Origin: Membranipora membranacea
Lineage: Eukaryota; Bryozoa; Gymnolaemata; Cheilostomatida; Membraniporidae
Reading direction: 5' to 3'
Length of the DNA stretch: 64,000 bases
NCBI GenBank assembly: GCA_914767715.1
Contig: OU612071.1
Span: 27,711,681 to 27,775,680, forward strand
The notes beneath the pieces were generated by a model. The model saw only the letters and a program-made list of their open reading frames with translations. It was not told where the DNA came from and did no database searches. Below, in pieces: positions 23,017-33,640 of the stretch; position 1 is the first letter of the stretch, and each line of letters opens with the position of its first letter. Made by a program: the position numbers and the translations under genes.

Positions 23017-26000
23017 ATGTCGAAGGGCATGACTATGAGTTTTAAAGGCAAGGCTACTTCGGATATCTTTATGAACTTACCTGGCTTAGAAGGATCCCCT
23101 AAAAGGTGGGTGGCAAGCTATTTACATTCATCAACTTAGCGTAGAAACAGACTGAAATATGAAACTGAATAATACCTGTAAACTGCATAATGTCAACGGC
23201 GCCGCAGATATCCCCGCAGGCTTACCGTATTCAGATAAACAGCTAAAAAGGTAAATGACAACAATTTTTTTCATAAATCATGCAGCATTTTATTGTCACT
23301 TTTAAGTTTTGAGAGAAAGGACAGTTTTTTTTTCACTGCCTTCATGAAGCGCTGACGCACTGTATTTTACCCACTGGTATTTTCATTCATGGTTTTTGAC
23401 TATTTAATTATACATCTCCGAACTACCTGATATAGATATTGCAAGGATTGCAGTGATCGTTAAATCCTGTGCCATGGTGGGCTGGAACAGGCTCAATGAG
23501 ATGCAGTGCAGGTTGCAGTAAGGACAGAGGCTCGCTAACTATGGCTATCGATAAATCCTTTTCTGGGATGATGCTGCGGCGTGTGACATGCTTTTTATTA
23601 GCTGTGAAGCTATTGATGAGTCAGGTTCGAGTCTTATAAGGGGATTATTTCAGCTGATTGCTCTGACCCAAACACCTTTCTCTCAAGGCTAGCTTTGTTA
23701 GTACTGAGTGTTAGCATGGGTATGAAGTAGATGAGACATTATTAGGCTTATCTCCGCCTTGTTGTCATATAAACTCATGACTGGTTTTCATTAAAGTGGT
23801 GGTAGCCTCATGAAGCCTTCAAAAAAAGACAACTGACATTTAATACTTATTCTATATCCTTCACTGCAATGGCAAGTAAAACTGAGCAGTTATGAGCCGA
23901 CCACTGCAGAACACCCTGATTGTTTTATTTCCTTTTTATAAACTTTGAAGTATAGGTAAGTGTTTGTCCTCTCCTGTGTTTATTTCTGCAGATATGACTC
24001 ATTCCTGCGGAGTGCTGCTGTCTGCGCACCGAGAAACATCAACAGTATGTTAGTAGCGTCTGTAGTGACTCTATTCATTATCACCCTAACAATAAGCGGA
24101 TATTTTGGATCGAAGGTTGCGAAGATGGAAAAGGAATATTTGGCAACTAAAGGTGGGTTTATGTTATGACCCTGTGATTAGGCAAACCAAAGCTCCAGAC
24201 TTTACACTGGTACCCACAAACTGTCCCCAGAGACTAGCTTCCATCAGCTGAATAGCAAGCGCTGTCGCTAGATACAATGACAATACATAAAAGCCACTGC
24301 TGCTTTATTAAACTTACCTAATTAGATGGTTAGAACCACTAATATAAATTCATTTCAATGGTTACAACTTATTCTATAGATTACCTGGTGGTGGGTCGGC
24401 CGTAACACCATTGTACTTCATTGCAATGAAGGTTTTCACAACATTGGGACGTGGCTTGTGGTCTGCATGCGGTCTGTATAGCTTTGTGTGTAACAGAACG
24501 CTATATTTTAGACAGTTACTAACCAACTGTGCTTCATATCTGCTTTTCTCAATATAAGGGGAGGGGAGGGTTTCATGGGCGTCAGAAGGGGTGCTCAGGG
24601 TGCTCAAGTGAGCACCCCTTGGGAGGTCTAAAATTTTTTTTTTTTAACAATTGGAACTCAATGTTTTCTTTTATCGCTAGAACCGGGGCCCGGGCAAGAG
24701 GCTGTTGCTGTTAAATATTTTTGGTATCATGCTTGGTGTTGCTCATCCATAAAAGATGGCTGGTATGTACCAGAATGTCTCTTTCTGGGTCTCGAATTTC
24801 AAAAAATTTCCGTCTTGGGCGCCCCTCCCGCACCCTCCCCGCTTACACATGCCACTAACTACTCCACAGCTAAAAGGAGCACCCCTTGGTAAATCCTTCT
24901 GACTTCTTCCGTGGAGGGTTTAAATAATGATTGTATTGTGAATCACTATGACCTGAAGTGTGGTCACAAACATCAGATGTAAAGGCCGACAATAATCCGT
25001 CGTATTGGAGACCTTTGATACCTCTATATCTTCGAGTAGAGTTTGAAGCATTATATATTAATGTGTCAACTGTTTAATTATCAGAGGAAGTAGCAGAGTT
25101 ACGGAGAATAGTTGACCTTGAGAAAGGAGAGAAAGGTGATGTGGGACCGAGAGGCCCGACAGGTTCTCAGGGTATAAAGGGAGATTACGGCCCTAAAGGT
25201 TCTGAAGGAGATGAAGGATTGAAGGGAGATCCTGGACTACAAGGAGATATAGGACTTACTGGTAATGCTGGTATACCTGGTCCTACAGGATACGGAGAGA
25301 AAGGTCAAAAGGGCATGAGAGGTTCTGGTGTCTTATCTGGTGTTGGTAGTGAGTTTACAGTTTGGGGGAGAACTGACTGTCCATCCACATCCTCTATGAT
25401 ATATGAAGGTTTGTCTTTCACATTCAGAAATCCCCCTGTTCCTCGTTGTGGACCTTCATCCCTCATTTTTGTTGTTCCTGCACTCTCGCTACACATATAT
25501 TATCATTATCATGTAAACAGTCGGTCCAGTTTTTGCTACACTTGTATAATAATATTGTCCAGTTTCATGCTCAAGTTGTCATCATATAACTTAAGATATT
25601 AAGTAGATTGTCAACATATAAGCCTTGCAACGATACTAACTAACTGTTCCCACGTCTCACCTTACCAATCCAGAGAAAGTCGTGTGACCCTCAACAAAGG
25701 GGCCCTGTTGAAGGGTGAGACTACGAACTTGTAAGGGTAGAGAATACAACGTTGCTTCACTTTGTTGCTGCAACTTCAATAGCTCAAACACATATTAGAT
25801 GACCTAGTGCTAACTCTGAGTGTCCTGAGGGCTCAATTCTTTTCACCAATGAGATTGCTAATGCTATGGCTGGCTGTGTTATTGTAGGTGTGATGGGCAA
25901 CAATAGACGCCATGACAGAGGAGGAGGGGGCGGAGTTAACTATCTGTGTCTACCACTGGATCCTGAATGGCTCGACTACCACTCCGACTACTTATACACC

Positions 26001-26405
26001 ATGTCGTGGATGAATTCAGTTGTGTACGACACAAACAACTACGGAATATTCCCTAATGAAGTTAACAATAAGAGAGCTGTGTGTGCGAGGTGCTACACAG
26101 AAGACAGACCGTCGGTGATGATGATACCGTCCCGTATCTCCTGTCCAGATGACTGGGTTCTGGACTATTACGGATATCTTATGGCTTCTCAGAGAACTGA
26201 TGGACTAGAGAACCAGTCTGAGTTTATCTGTGTCCATCACAGTCCTGCATACAAAACAATACCAAACTATAATTATAACTATTATACCTACGGTAGTCTT
26301 GAGTTTGTAAGTGCTGACTGCTCCGGTGACGGTGATATAAATGAATGTGGGACAGGTCAGTACGTTAATGACAGGCAGCTTACCTGTGCTGTCTGCTCAC
26401 GATAA
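23017..26405 (+). CDS. Short-chain collagen C4-like type II membrane protein, gene B (4 exons, 363 aa)
   Basis: Exons 23017-23105, 23992-24152, 25085-25408 and 25888-26405; 1,092 nt, all in phase. Exon 1 (MSKGMTMSFKGKATSDIFMN..) is a short cytoplasmic tail; the homologous exon 1 of gene C supports it. Exon 2 has one membrane helix (SMLVASVVTLFIITLTISGY). Exon 3 starts with a short stalk (EEVAELRRIVDLEKG), then about 18 Gly-X-Y triplets, a break at GYGEKGQKG, and FTVWGRTDCPST. Exon 4 is the cysteine-rich head: VNYLCLPLDPEWL, RAVCARCYTEDRPSVMMIP, CPDDWVLDYYGYLMA, FICVHHSP and the end RQLTCAVCSR. This head matches sponge short-chain (C4/spongin) collagens and related invertebrate proteins. With no signal peptide and an internal anchor, the collagen and head should face outside. 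Probably trimeric; ligand unknown. Confidence 0.85.
24577..24922. mobile_element. Possible small inverted-repeat element in an intron of gene B
   Basis: GTCAGAAGGGGTGCTC at about 24580 and, inverted, GAGCACCCCTTGGTAAATCC plus TTCTGACT at about 24878-24904 bracket about 340 bp. The left end also has a local GGGTGCTCAAGTGAGCACCC palindrome. There is no coding content; boundaries are uncertain. Confidence 0.35.
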
Positions 26406-28550
26406 ATCTCACTACTAGTAATATAAGGGTTTTCACTTCTATGAGGGTAGAGGTATGATGCTCATTGATGTGCCCAAAGAAAGTATTTAGATTCTCTTCA
26501 TTCAATTCATATCAATTCTTGCATATTTAGTTATTCATTAAGTGTCAGCTTTAGTGAGCCGACCTTCAAACACTATGCATGCTGCTTGAAAGTTACTCAG
26601 GCACTTTGGCCTTCTTTTCTATGTAAAGTATGATTTGAGTGCAACGTATGATAAAAATTGTTGACCCAAGCTGATTTGATTCAAAGTCTTGATCCACTCC
26701 ATCGGCTTTATGTTGAAGACTTTCATTTGGTTGTTTATAATGACAACAAGATGCCGATAAAGCCAAACAGTTTATCCAGTTACGCAGCATACGGAAGTTA
26801 ATCAGCAGAGGTAACTCTCAATGTGCCAGGTAGAAAAAAGTCAGGGGCAAAGGTCTGTGTTAAACTTTATAAAGCTTTTAATTTTTCTGAAAAATGCTCA
26901 AACTTGCTATCTGTTATCATTGGTCATAACGATACTATTTCCTATATTTTTGTATTGTTTTTTTATCACCACTTTCCCCCAATATAGTGGCTTGCAGTTT
27001 TCAAATTCCTAGCAACAAAATACAATATACAATATCATGAACTCATTTCTAAAGAGTAAATTCTGCCTGTCTTTAAACTTCTTGCGACCAATTCGACTCC
27101 GCCATCCATTTTGATGGAGGAAGGCACTACATTAACATTTATTTTATAATAAGATGCATTGTCTTCTAAAACAATTAACATTCAGACGTTCTTTAGTAGT
27201 TTTCAACTAAGTAGAGCTGACCATGGGTTCTCTACTCATGGCATGAGGTAGAGAGAGAGAAGTACTGGAGGAATAACCAAGTATGATATAAAACTAGCTT
27301 CTAGTTGTCCTCTCTTTGAATGCGAGGAGACAACTAACAAAGCTGATAATTTAATTCCTGACACACTGTTTTTTTACAGCAGCGATTAGGCGAATACTAC
27401 ATACTGATCTCAGTCTATATATTGTGTTAGGGGAAATCTCAAAACTCTGGCAACAGGCTACTGATAAATGAGAAGATGAATCGCGGCGCAAGCTCTCGGC
27501 TATTCTTTAATGTGTTCCACTGATTAGCGTTGTTTGCTGGTCTGATAGAAACACAGTTTTTAACTATAAATAGAAGGTTATGCAAAGACAATGGGCTTGT
27601 GGAGTGTTGGATATGGGTGAGTGTTAAATATTATACTAACAGAAGCTCTTGGTATACAGATCTCAGATACCTCTTGATGACTAATGATGTCGTATTACCT
27701 GATGATGCAATCATTTTACATTATAACTCAACTACTCTCATATTCCTTGTAGGAAATCAATCAAAGTACTTTCTTCTACTGGATTCAATAATCCAATAAG
27801 CCCCCTAGACTCTAAGCCCCCCCCCCCTCACACGCCCGACAGCCCCCCTAGACCAGTCGGTACTAGTTTAAGCGATCAACCGTTGGTGGGATGCCGTAGA
27901 GGCATTTCATTATCAACAGGGGAAAGTGGTTGATGATGAAATGCCTCTACCAGCATCCCGCCACCGTCGATACAAATGTGGACTTAGTAAAAACCTGACT
28001 CTAGAGACTTTATGCAGTTTCAGTTTGCAGTTTGATAAGAATGCTGATGCAAACAGCTTGCCTGAACTCATCAATATGCTATTCATGTGTTATTTTTTCT
28101 ATTTTTTTCTACAGCCAAATAAGTAAACACTCCAACAATCTTTAGCTTACAATGTACAGGGACTGAATCTTGTCTAGTTACTAATTGGCTGATAAGAGAC
28201 AGAGTTGTAATATAATATATAACAGTACGATATTTTTATATTATTCTAGCGTGCTCAATATTGGTGACACTTTTGTTGCTAAGTTCAAATTTATCCATGA
28301 CTATGGACAATCTCCACAATCTTTAGTTTGACACCACGGTTCTGGCCGCTCCGATAAAACTACACACAGCATAGAAATCTCACCAGGAAATTTCCAAAAA
28401 CAATTTATTAATAAAAACAGTGCCTTCCTTCCTCCCCTAGAACTACGGGCCTGTAAGATAGCTTTTGGCTCATAGGTGAGTTGAGCATCATATTAGATTG
28501 TACTAGCAGAGCTTGTTGTAGACTATGTCAGCGAGAGCAGACCACACATG
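26406..28550. other. Intergenic between convergent collagen-like genes B and C; no gene recognised
   Basis: No exon with matching splice sites or family similarity was found. The open frames (such as 27530-27799) have no recognised content. A foldback sequence lies at 27873-27972. The 3' ends of genes B and C should both fall here. Confidence 0.45.
27873..27972. repeat. Foldback inverted repeat (arms about 45 bp, loop about 11 nt)
   Basis: Left arm 27873-27917 and right arm 27929-27972 are inverted copies with few mismatches, sharing GTAGAGGCATTTCAT and GGTGGGATGC/GCATCCCGCCACC. The transcript would make a long hairpin. It could be a MITE remnant or a hairpin RNA precursor; neither can be decided from sequence alone. 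Confidence 0.7.
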
Positions 28551-28575
28551 TCAGCGAGAGCAGACCACACATGTT
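28527..28575 (-). repeat. 23-bp duplication of the last codons of gene C
   Basis: On the minus strand the terminal CTGACATGTGTGGTCTGCTC-type unit is present twice in a row around the stop codon, the same arrangement as in gene A with two copies here. Confidence 0.75.
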
Positions 28576-29389
28576 AGCTGCCTTGCATTTTCATATTGAC
28601 CTTGACCACATTCGTCGAGAGTGCCGGGGCCATAACAGTCAGCATTCACAAACTCAAGGAGTCCTACTCCATAATAATAACCAGATGTGTTATACAGTTT
28701 GTACGCTTGGCTGGGCTGGGCTGTGATGCACACATATGAATTCTGATTGATTCTCATTTTCAGACTTCCTATGGGCCATAAGATAGCCGTAATAGTCGAG
28801 GACCCAGTCCTCTGGACAGCAGGTACGAGATGGTATCAACATCACCGACGGTCTGTCTTCTGTGTAACACCTCACACATACAGCTCTCTTGTTGTGTAGT
28901 TCATCGGGAAATATTCCGTAGTCATGCGACCTGTATATGATTGAACTCATGAAAGACACACCATATCCAGCATAGGTATAGTAATTGAGCCATTGTGGGT
29001 CCAGAGGAAGACAAAGGTAGTTAACTCCGCCTCCTCCGCCATCAGACTCAATACGATTGGCGCCGACGACACCTGAATTCACAGAACCAACATAAGTATG
29101 TTAATATAAACTATTGAACAGAGTCAACTGACTAATGGAGTTGTGGATCCACTGTTTTAACAGGGATTGCTGGAGTTTACCAATACTTGTAGTACATATG
29201 ACATCATTACTGCTAGGTTTTTAAGGCCTTGAAAAAGAAGTACCGAGTATAGAGTTATTGCATATGCCAGAATTAGATATTTTACAATCTAAATTCAAAT
29301 GTTTTGTTGATGTTGTCGTAAATTTCTTAATTATAAGCAAAAGTGACATACATATAACTTCTGCGCTTTGGGCTACAGATGCGCTGGCT

Positions 29390-29490
29390 CTTGGCTGATT
29401 GGATAGGAAAGAGGGCAATGCCAGGTCACTGAAACTACCAATGGAGATATTGTGAAAGTAAGACTGAATAACTTTCACATTGGCTATTAA
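29390..29490. repeat. Interspersed repeat family 2, copy 2
   Basis: Shares GATTGG, AGGAAAGAGGGCAATGCCAG and GTCACTGAAACTACC in the same order as at 13735-13850. It lies in the last intron of gene C. Confidence 0.45.
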
Positions 29491-29590
29491 CGGCACCATT
29501 TGACCTGGCATAGACTCAGAATTAGAGCCAACATATTGATGGACTACAATAGAATTGGGAAACCTCCACAGTTTGCAATGAAAGGCTTGA

Positions 29591-29696
29591 AAAAGTACAC
29601 ACTCACCTTCATATATAAGTTGCGATAAGAAGTCTTACAAAGTAAAAGTACACACTCACCTTCATATATAAGTTGCAATAAGAAGTCTTAGAAAGT
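29591..29696 (-). repeat. 53-bp tandem duplication containing a copied exon end and splice donor
   Basis: Two copies, at 29591 and 29644, 53 bp apart. On the minus strand each reads ..TTATATATGAAG followed by GTGAGTGTG, which matches the 3' end of the collagen exon and its donor (codons for LIYE, then GT). They lie in the intron downstream of the real collagen exon. Confidence 0.65.
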
Positions 29697-29724
29697 AAAA
29701 GAAAAAGAAACATAATAGCCGTAA

Positions 29725-29802
29725 ACATATATTTATATATTTATATATTTATATATTTATATATTTATATATTTATATATTTATATATTTATATATTTAT
29801 GA
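29725..29802. repeat. AT-rich 10-bp microsatellite (ATATTTATAT)n
   Basis: About seven to eight near-perfect 10-bp units in the last intron of gene C, close to the splice donor at 29816. Confidence 0.9.
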
Positions 29803-30394
29803 TAATAGTCACTTACCATCATATATCATAGAAGATGTGGATGGACAGTCAGTTCTACCCCAAACTGTAAACTCGCTACCAACACCAGATAAGACACCAG
29901 AACCTCTCATGCCCTTTTGACCTTTCTCTCCATATCCTGTAGGACCAGGTATACCAGTATTACCAGTAAGTCCTATATCTCCTTGTAGTCCAGGATCTCC
30001 CTTCAATCCTTCATCTCCTTCAGAACCTTTAGGGCCGTAATCTCCCTTTATACCCTGAGTACCTGTCAGGCCTCTCGGTCCCACATCACCTTTCTCTCCT
30101 TTCTCAAGGTCAACTATTCTCCGTAACTCTGCGACTTCCTCTGATAATTAAACAGTTGACACATTAATACATAATGCTTCAAACTCTACTCTAAGATATA
30201 TAGATATCAATGTGAGGCTGGTCGGCTGGTCTCCAATACGACCAATTATTTACCTCTAATTCTTGTGACCATGCTTCAGGCCATAGTGACAAAGAGTGAA
30301 TCTACCTAGTTTGAACGCTTATTTCACAATTAGATTTAAACTCCAAACTAGGTCTACATCCAACAGATGATGTAACATTCATATTACTGACTCA

Positions 30395-30430
30395 GAGCTG
30401 ACTCCGCAGCTCTGCGACTTCCTCTACTCA
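30395..30430 (-). pseudogene. Duplicated 5' piece of the collagen exon in an intron of gene C
   Basis: On the minus strand an acceptor AG is followed by AGGAAGTCGCAGAGCTGCGG, nearly identical to the true exon start at 30140 (AGGAAGTCGCAGAGTTACGG). Reading in phase soon meets TGA, so use as an exon would truncate the protein. Confidence 0.65.
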
Positions 30431-30769
30431 TAAAATATAAGCTATGATTTGTTACAAAAACATGTAGCCCTATTACTCAGAGAATGAAATCAGATCAGAA
30501 ATCTAACCAACCTGTAGTTGATTGTATGTCACTTGCAAGTTCCCTGATTCTCACTTCGAAATCCCTTTCCAATTTTGTGGCTTCTCCGATTCTCGATTCG
30601 AAATTGTTTTCTAGTTTTGCAACTTCCCATCCAAAGTATGAAGTCAAGGTTACGGTGATTATGAATAGAGCTACTACAGACGCCACTAGAAAACTGTTGA
30701 TGATTCTCGGCGCGCAAACAGCAGCACTCCGCAGGAATGAGTCATATCTGTAAATAAGTATAGTCATAG

Positions 30770-30860
30770 GTGATGGGGACTTTGAGTTGTGCAATCTGTG
30801 ACGCAGGGGTCGTAGGTTTGAGTCCCAGTGGGAAAGCCTACCAGATTGATTGTTTCAGCC
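30770..30860 (+). mobile_element. tRNA-derived SINE-like fragment
   Basis: A B-box GGTTTGAGTCCCAG follows an A-box-like TTGTGCAATCTGTGACGC at tRNA-like spacing. Stems do not pair as a tRNA. It lies immediately upstream of gene C's membrane exon, in an intron. Confidence 0.35.
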
Positions 30861-31198
30861 CCAGCCCCCTCAGGTGTATTAACGTCATTGTGATCATTTG
30901 TAGCCGCAGAGAACCCTGCATAGAAAAGCATCTAATCAACAAAATAAGGTAAATCAGTGAGTAGATATGTAGAGATATGTAGTTATAAGACTAAAACCTA
31001 GTTTGTAATAACGCAGTTTTCATGTCATATCTAGAGTTGGAAGAAATACAAATCACTAATAATGAAAGATAATTGTGCAAAGATAGTTTACTGAAAAGAT
31101 ACCATAATATACCTTTTCAGATCTCTTTGGCTTTCAGGTAAATTCATATGAATATCCGAAACAGCCCTGCCACTAAAGGTCATTCCTTTTGGCATCAT

Positions 31199-33640
31199 GC
31201 AGTTATATTAACATTGCGTGAATAACTAAAAAACTTACTGCTTCTAAACTGAAACTACTGAAACTACTGAACCTTTGAACAGAATATCGGTTGGCTATTT
31301 TTTATTTTATCGGACAAAAGAGTCTTTCCCATTGAAAGTCACATTACTATTCATAGAACAATATTAGCTGAAAAGGACATGAGTGGATCACTGAGGGGAC
31401 AACTGAGGGGACAAGGTGGTGGGGGCAACTGCATAGACAGGTTATTAGATAATCATGATAAAATCACGTTTGCTGCCAAACAGTAATTGCCATTTATTAG
31501 ACATTTTTCTATTTCTATGAATGTTAAACCTAAACTCCCCATACCAACAACAATAGTAACATTGTTCTGATCGAGAGATTAGACAGCATAAACTAATATT
31601 AGCCTTAAACAAATATTTAATAAAATATGATATAATATATAATATATTAAGTTTATGGCCTTGAACCACAGGAAGTAATCAAAATCATTTGAGGTTCCGC
31701 TGCCATGGTTTTTGGGGTTGGAGGACAATTCCATTTATGTAAATAAATAACAGAACTTAGAGGTACATTGAGTGAGATACAAACAGAGTAGCGGAAGAGA
31801 AGAGTCTGCACCTTCCACAAAACGGTGGTTAATGAAACTATGAAGTCGTCTGATTCTTTCGAATGTTTTTCTGAATCAGACATAATTATGTATCGGATAA
31901 CTTTTGAAGCCTTGCTGCTAATGCTAACCTTCATCCTTTTCGGCATTATGCAGTATTCAGGTATTATTTGTAACTTGTACAACATTTTGCCGACTTGCCT
32001 TGTTGGTTTGGTGGGAAGTCATTGTGATCCTTACAGACAGGCAGTCTTATGGCTATCCTCAGGCTATCAGACTGACTCTTTGCTTTTATTTTTTAACCTG
32101 AACCTGTAACCGGATATCATGTGTGATTTGATGTGTGAACAATCTAACCAGGAAAATGGATCTAGACTCAAGAGCGTCAGCATCATTATTTGCAAACATG
32201 TATATTCTTGCTCAGAATTAATTATTAGTTAGCTTTAGATATATACTTTTTTTATTGGCAAAAACATCATCCGAAAATAATGTTTCTCATAATAAGATGT
32301 TTTAAGTATGAAAATCTACAAGGAAAAACTAAAATAAAATGTATTTAAAAAAAAATTAATCAAATAATTTTTTTAAATTCTAATTGAACCCACGACTTGT
32401 CGTGAGTCGTCGGTGGTAATTTACGCCCGTGGACTATGGCTGCAGTTATCAATTTTACCAAACTTTGGTGGGTTGCCCTTTCAAAGCACCTCTATAAAAT
32501 TTTAGAAAAATATTTTCTATGAACTAGAAAACAAAACTATCATCATAAAATAAAATCATACCACAAAACTAGTATGGCATCGGAGCAATACACACACCAG
32601 GATGAAAATATTAGTCAAAATGTGTCCCTGTAATCATACTGTTTTTGGTCTAATGAATATTTTATAGGCCTGCTACCTACCATCAATGAGTTTCCACTGA
32701 TGGATGGTTAATTTGTCGGATCTTTTTTCTTGTTGAGTATTGGAGTGGCAATCTTCCAATTTGTCAAGGTGGGACAGTTCCTTACATGTATTGATTGGAT
32801 TGGCATTTATCTTGAATATTTTATTGAACGAACTGAATTTATATAGAATTTTGTTTGAACAATCTTGGCCCAATAATTCCGATTCCATTAGAGGGGTGAC
32901 TGTGACTGTGACTGTGACTGTGACTGTGACTGTGACTGTGACTGTGGCTGTGACACTGCTTGTGTGGTAGGGATATAGAAATGGACAAAAAAGTATATGA
33001 TGATCATGATTGGTTCTCTAAATATGGTCGATTACGTTAGCGGTGATAAGATCAAACGTTGTTAGCGGCAATTTGATTAAACCAGTAGTAGAGACTTATT
33101 TTTCATGACTGTAAAGTTCGTAGTATTTCCTTGTGGTAATGTGTAACCAAATAAAAGATGTTCAGAAGTTTGAGATAGAGCTGTGTGATAGAGTGTGAGT
33201 GAGGGATGCTGAGGAGAAAGGGGTTTGGGAAGGGATGTCAGCATTTTGGAAGGAAATTTAAGTTAGGGAATACCCGTAAGTGAGGAAAGTTTCTTATATA
33301 CATACAAATGGTGCCCACAAGTAGAAGACAGGTATATTCTGCATAACTAATGATCTGCACCTAAATAATCCCTGAGAATTACGCCCCTGTCTACTTGGGC
33401 ACTCGCTTGCTGCTCGATATTGAACAAAACTGTCAATGGAGCGTCAGCTGATAACAATGAATAGTAGCAAAATCAGTACCTTATTCAAACAATCAGCCAA
33501 TATTAGCTATGATTCTGAATACTTGATTATAGTTTAGTAGGCACATTTAATCCTGCGCTAAACATAAAACTTGTACTTTTGAACTGAGCACTTAGTAAGA
33601 CATATACTGGCGAGAACTGTATAACACAACGTAAGACATA
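31199..33640. other. Intergenic between divergent genes C and D; no further gene recognised
   Basis: The head-to-head arrangement means the promoters of both genes should lie here. No TATA/CCAAT arrangement stands out. Open frames such as 31653-31985 (minus) have no recognised content. A 6-bp microsatellite is listed separately. Confidence 0.45.
32893..32945. repeat. Microsatellite (TGTGAC)n
   Basis: About nine uninterrupted 6-bp units. It makes a false open frame coding repeated Val-Thr. Confidence 0.95.

Larger units (their letters stand above)
28551..31198 (-). pseudogene. Short-chain collagen C4-like gene C, frameshifted in its last exon
   Basis: Exons 31198-31113, 30747-30512, 30140-29817 and 29072-28551. 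Exon 1 (MMPKGMTFSGRAVSDIHMNL..) is clearly homologous to exon 1 of gene B. Exon 2 has the membrane helix and a longer, heptad-like stalk (NNFESRIGEATKLERDFEVR). Exon 3 is nearly identical to that of gene B, with the same Gly-X-Y pattern. The head exon is normal up to FICVHHSPA. There about 10 extra bases (repeated CCCAGC units, about 28710-28722) shift the frame to a TAA at 28692-28690, giving 342 aa. The lost part (GLLEFVNADCYG to RQLTCVVCSR) is still open in the other frame down to 28551. So it is either a recent pseudogene, a truncated product or a sequence error. Confidence 0.75.

Noticed and set aside
28481-28726. Plus-strand open frame over the end of gene C
   Set aside because: Antisense shadow of gene C's last exon and its 23-bp repeats.
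32740-32970. Open frame with repeated Val-Thr
   Set aside because: Produced by the (TGTGAC)n microsatellite; no splice sites or family similarity.
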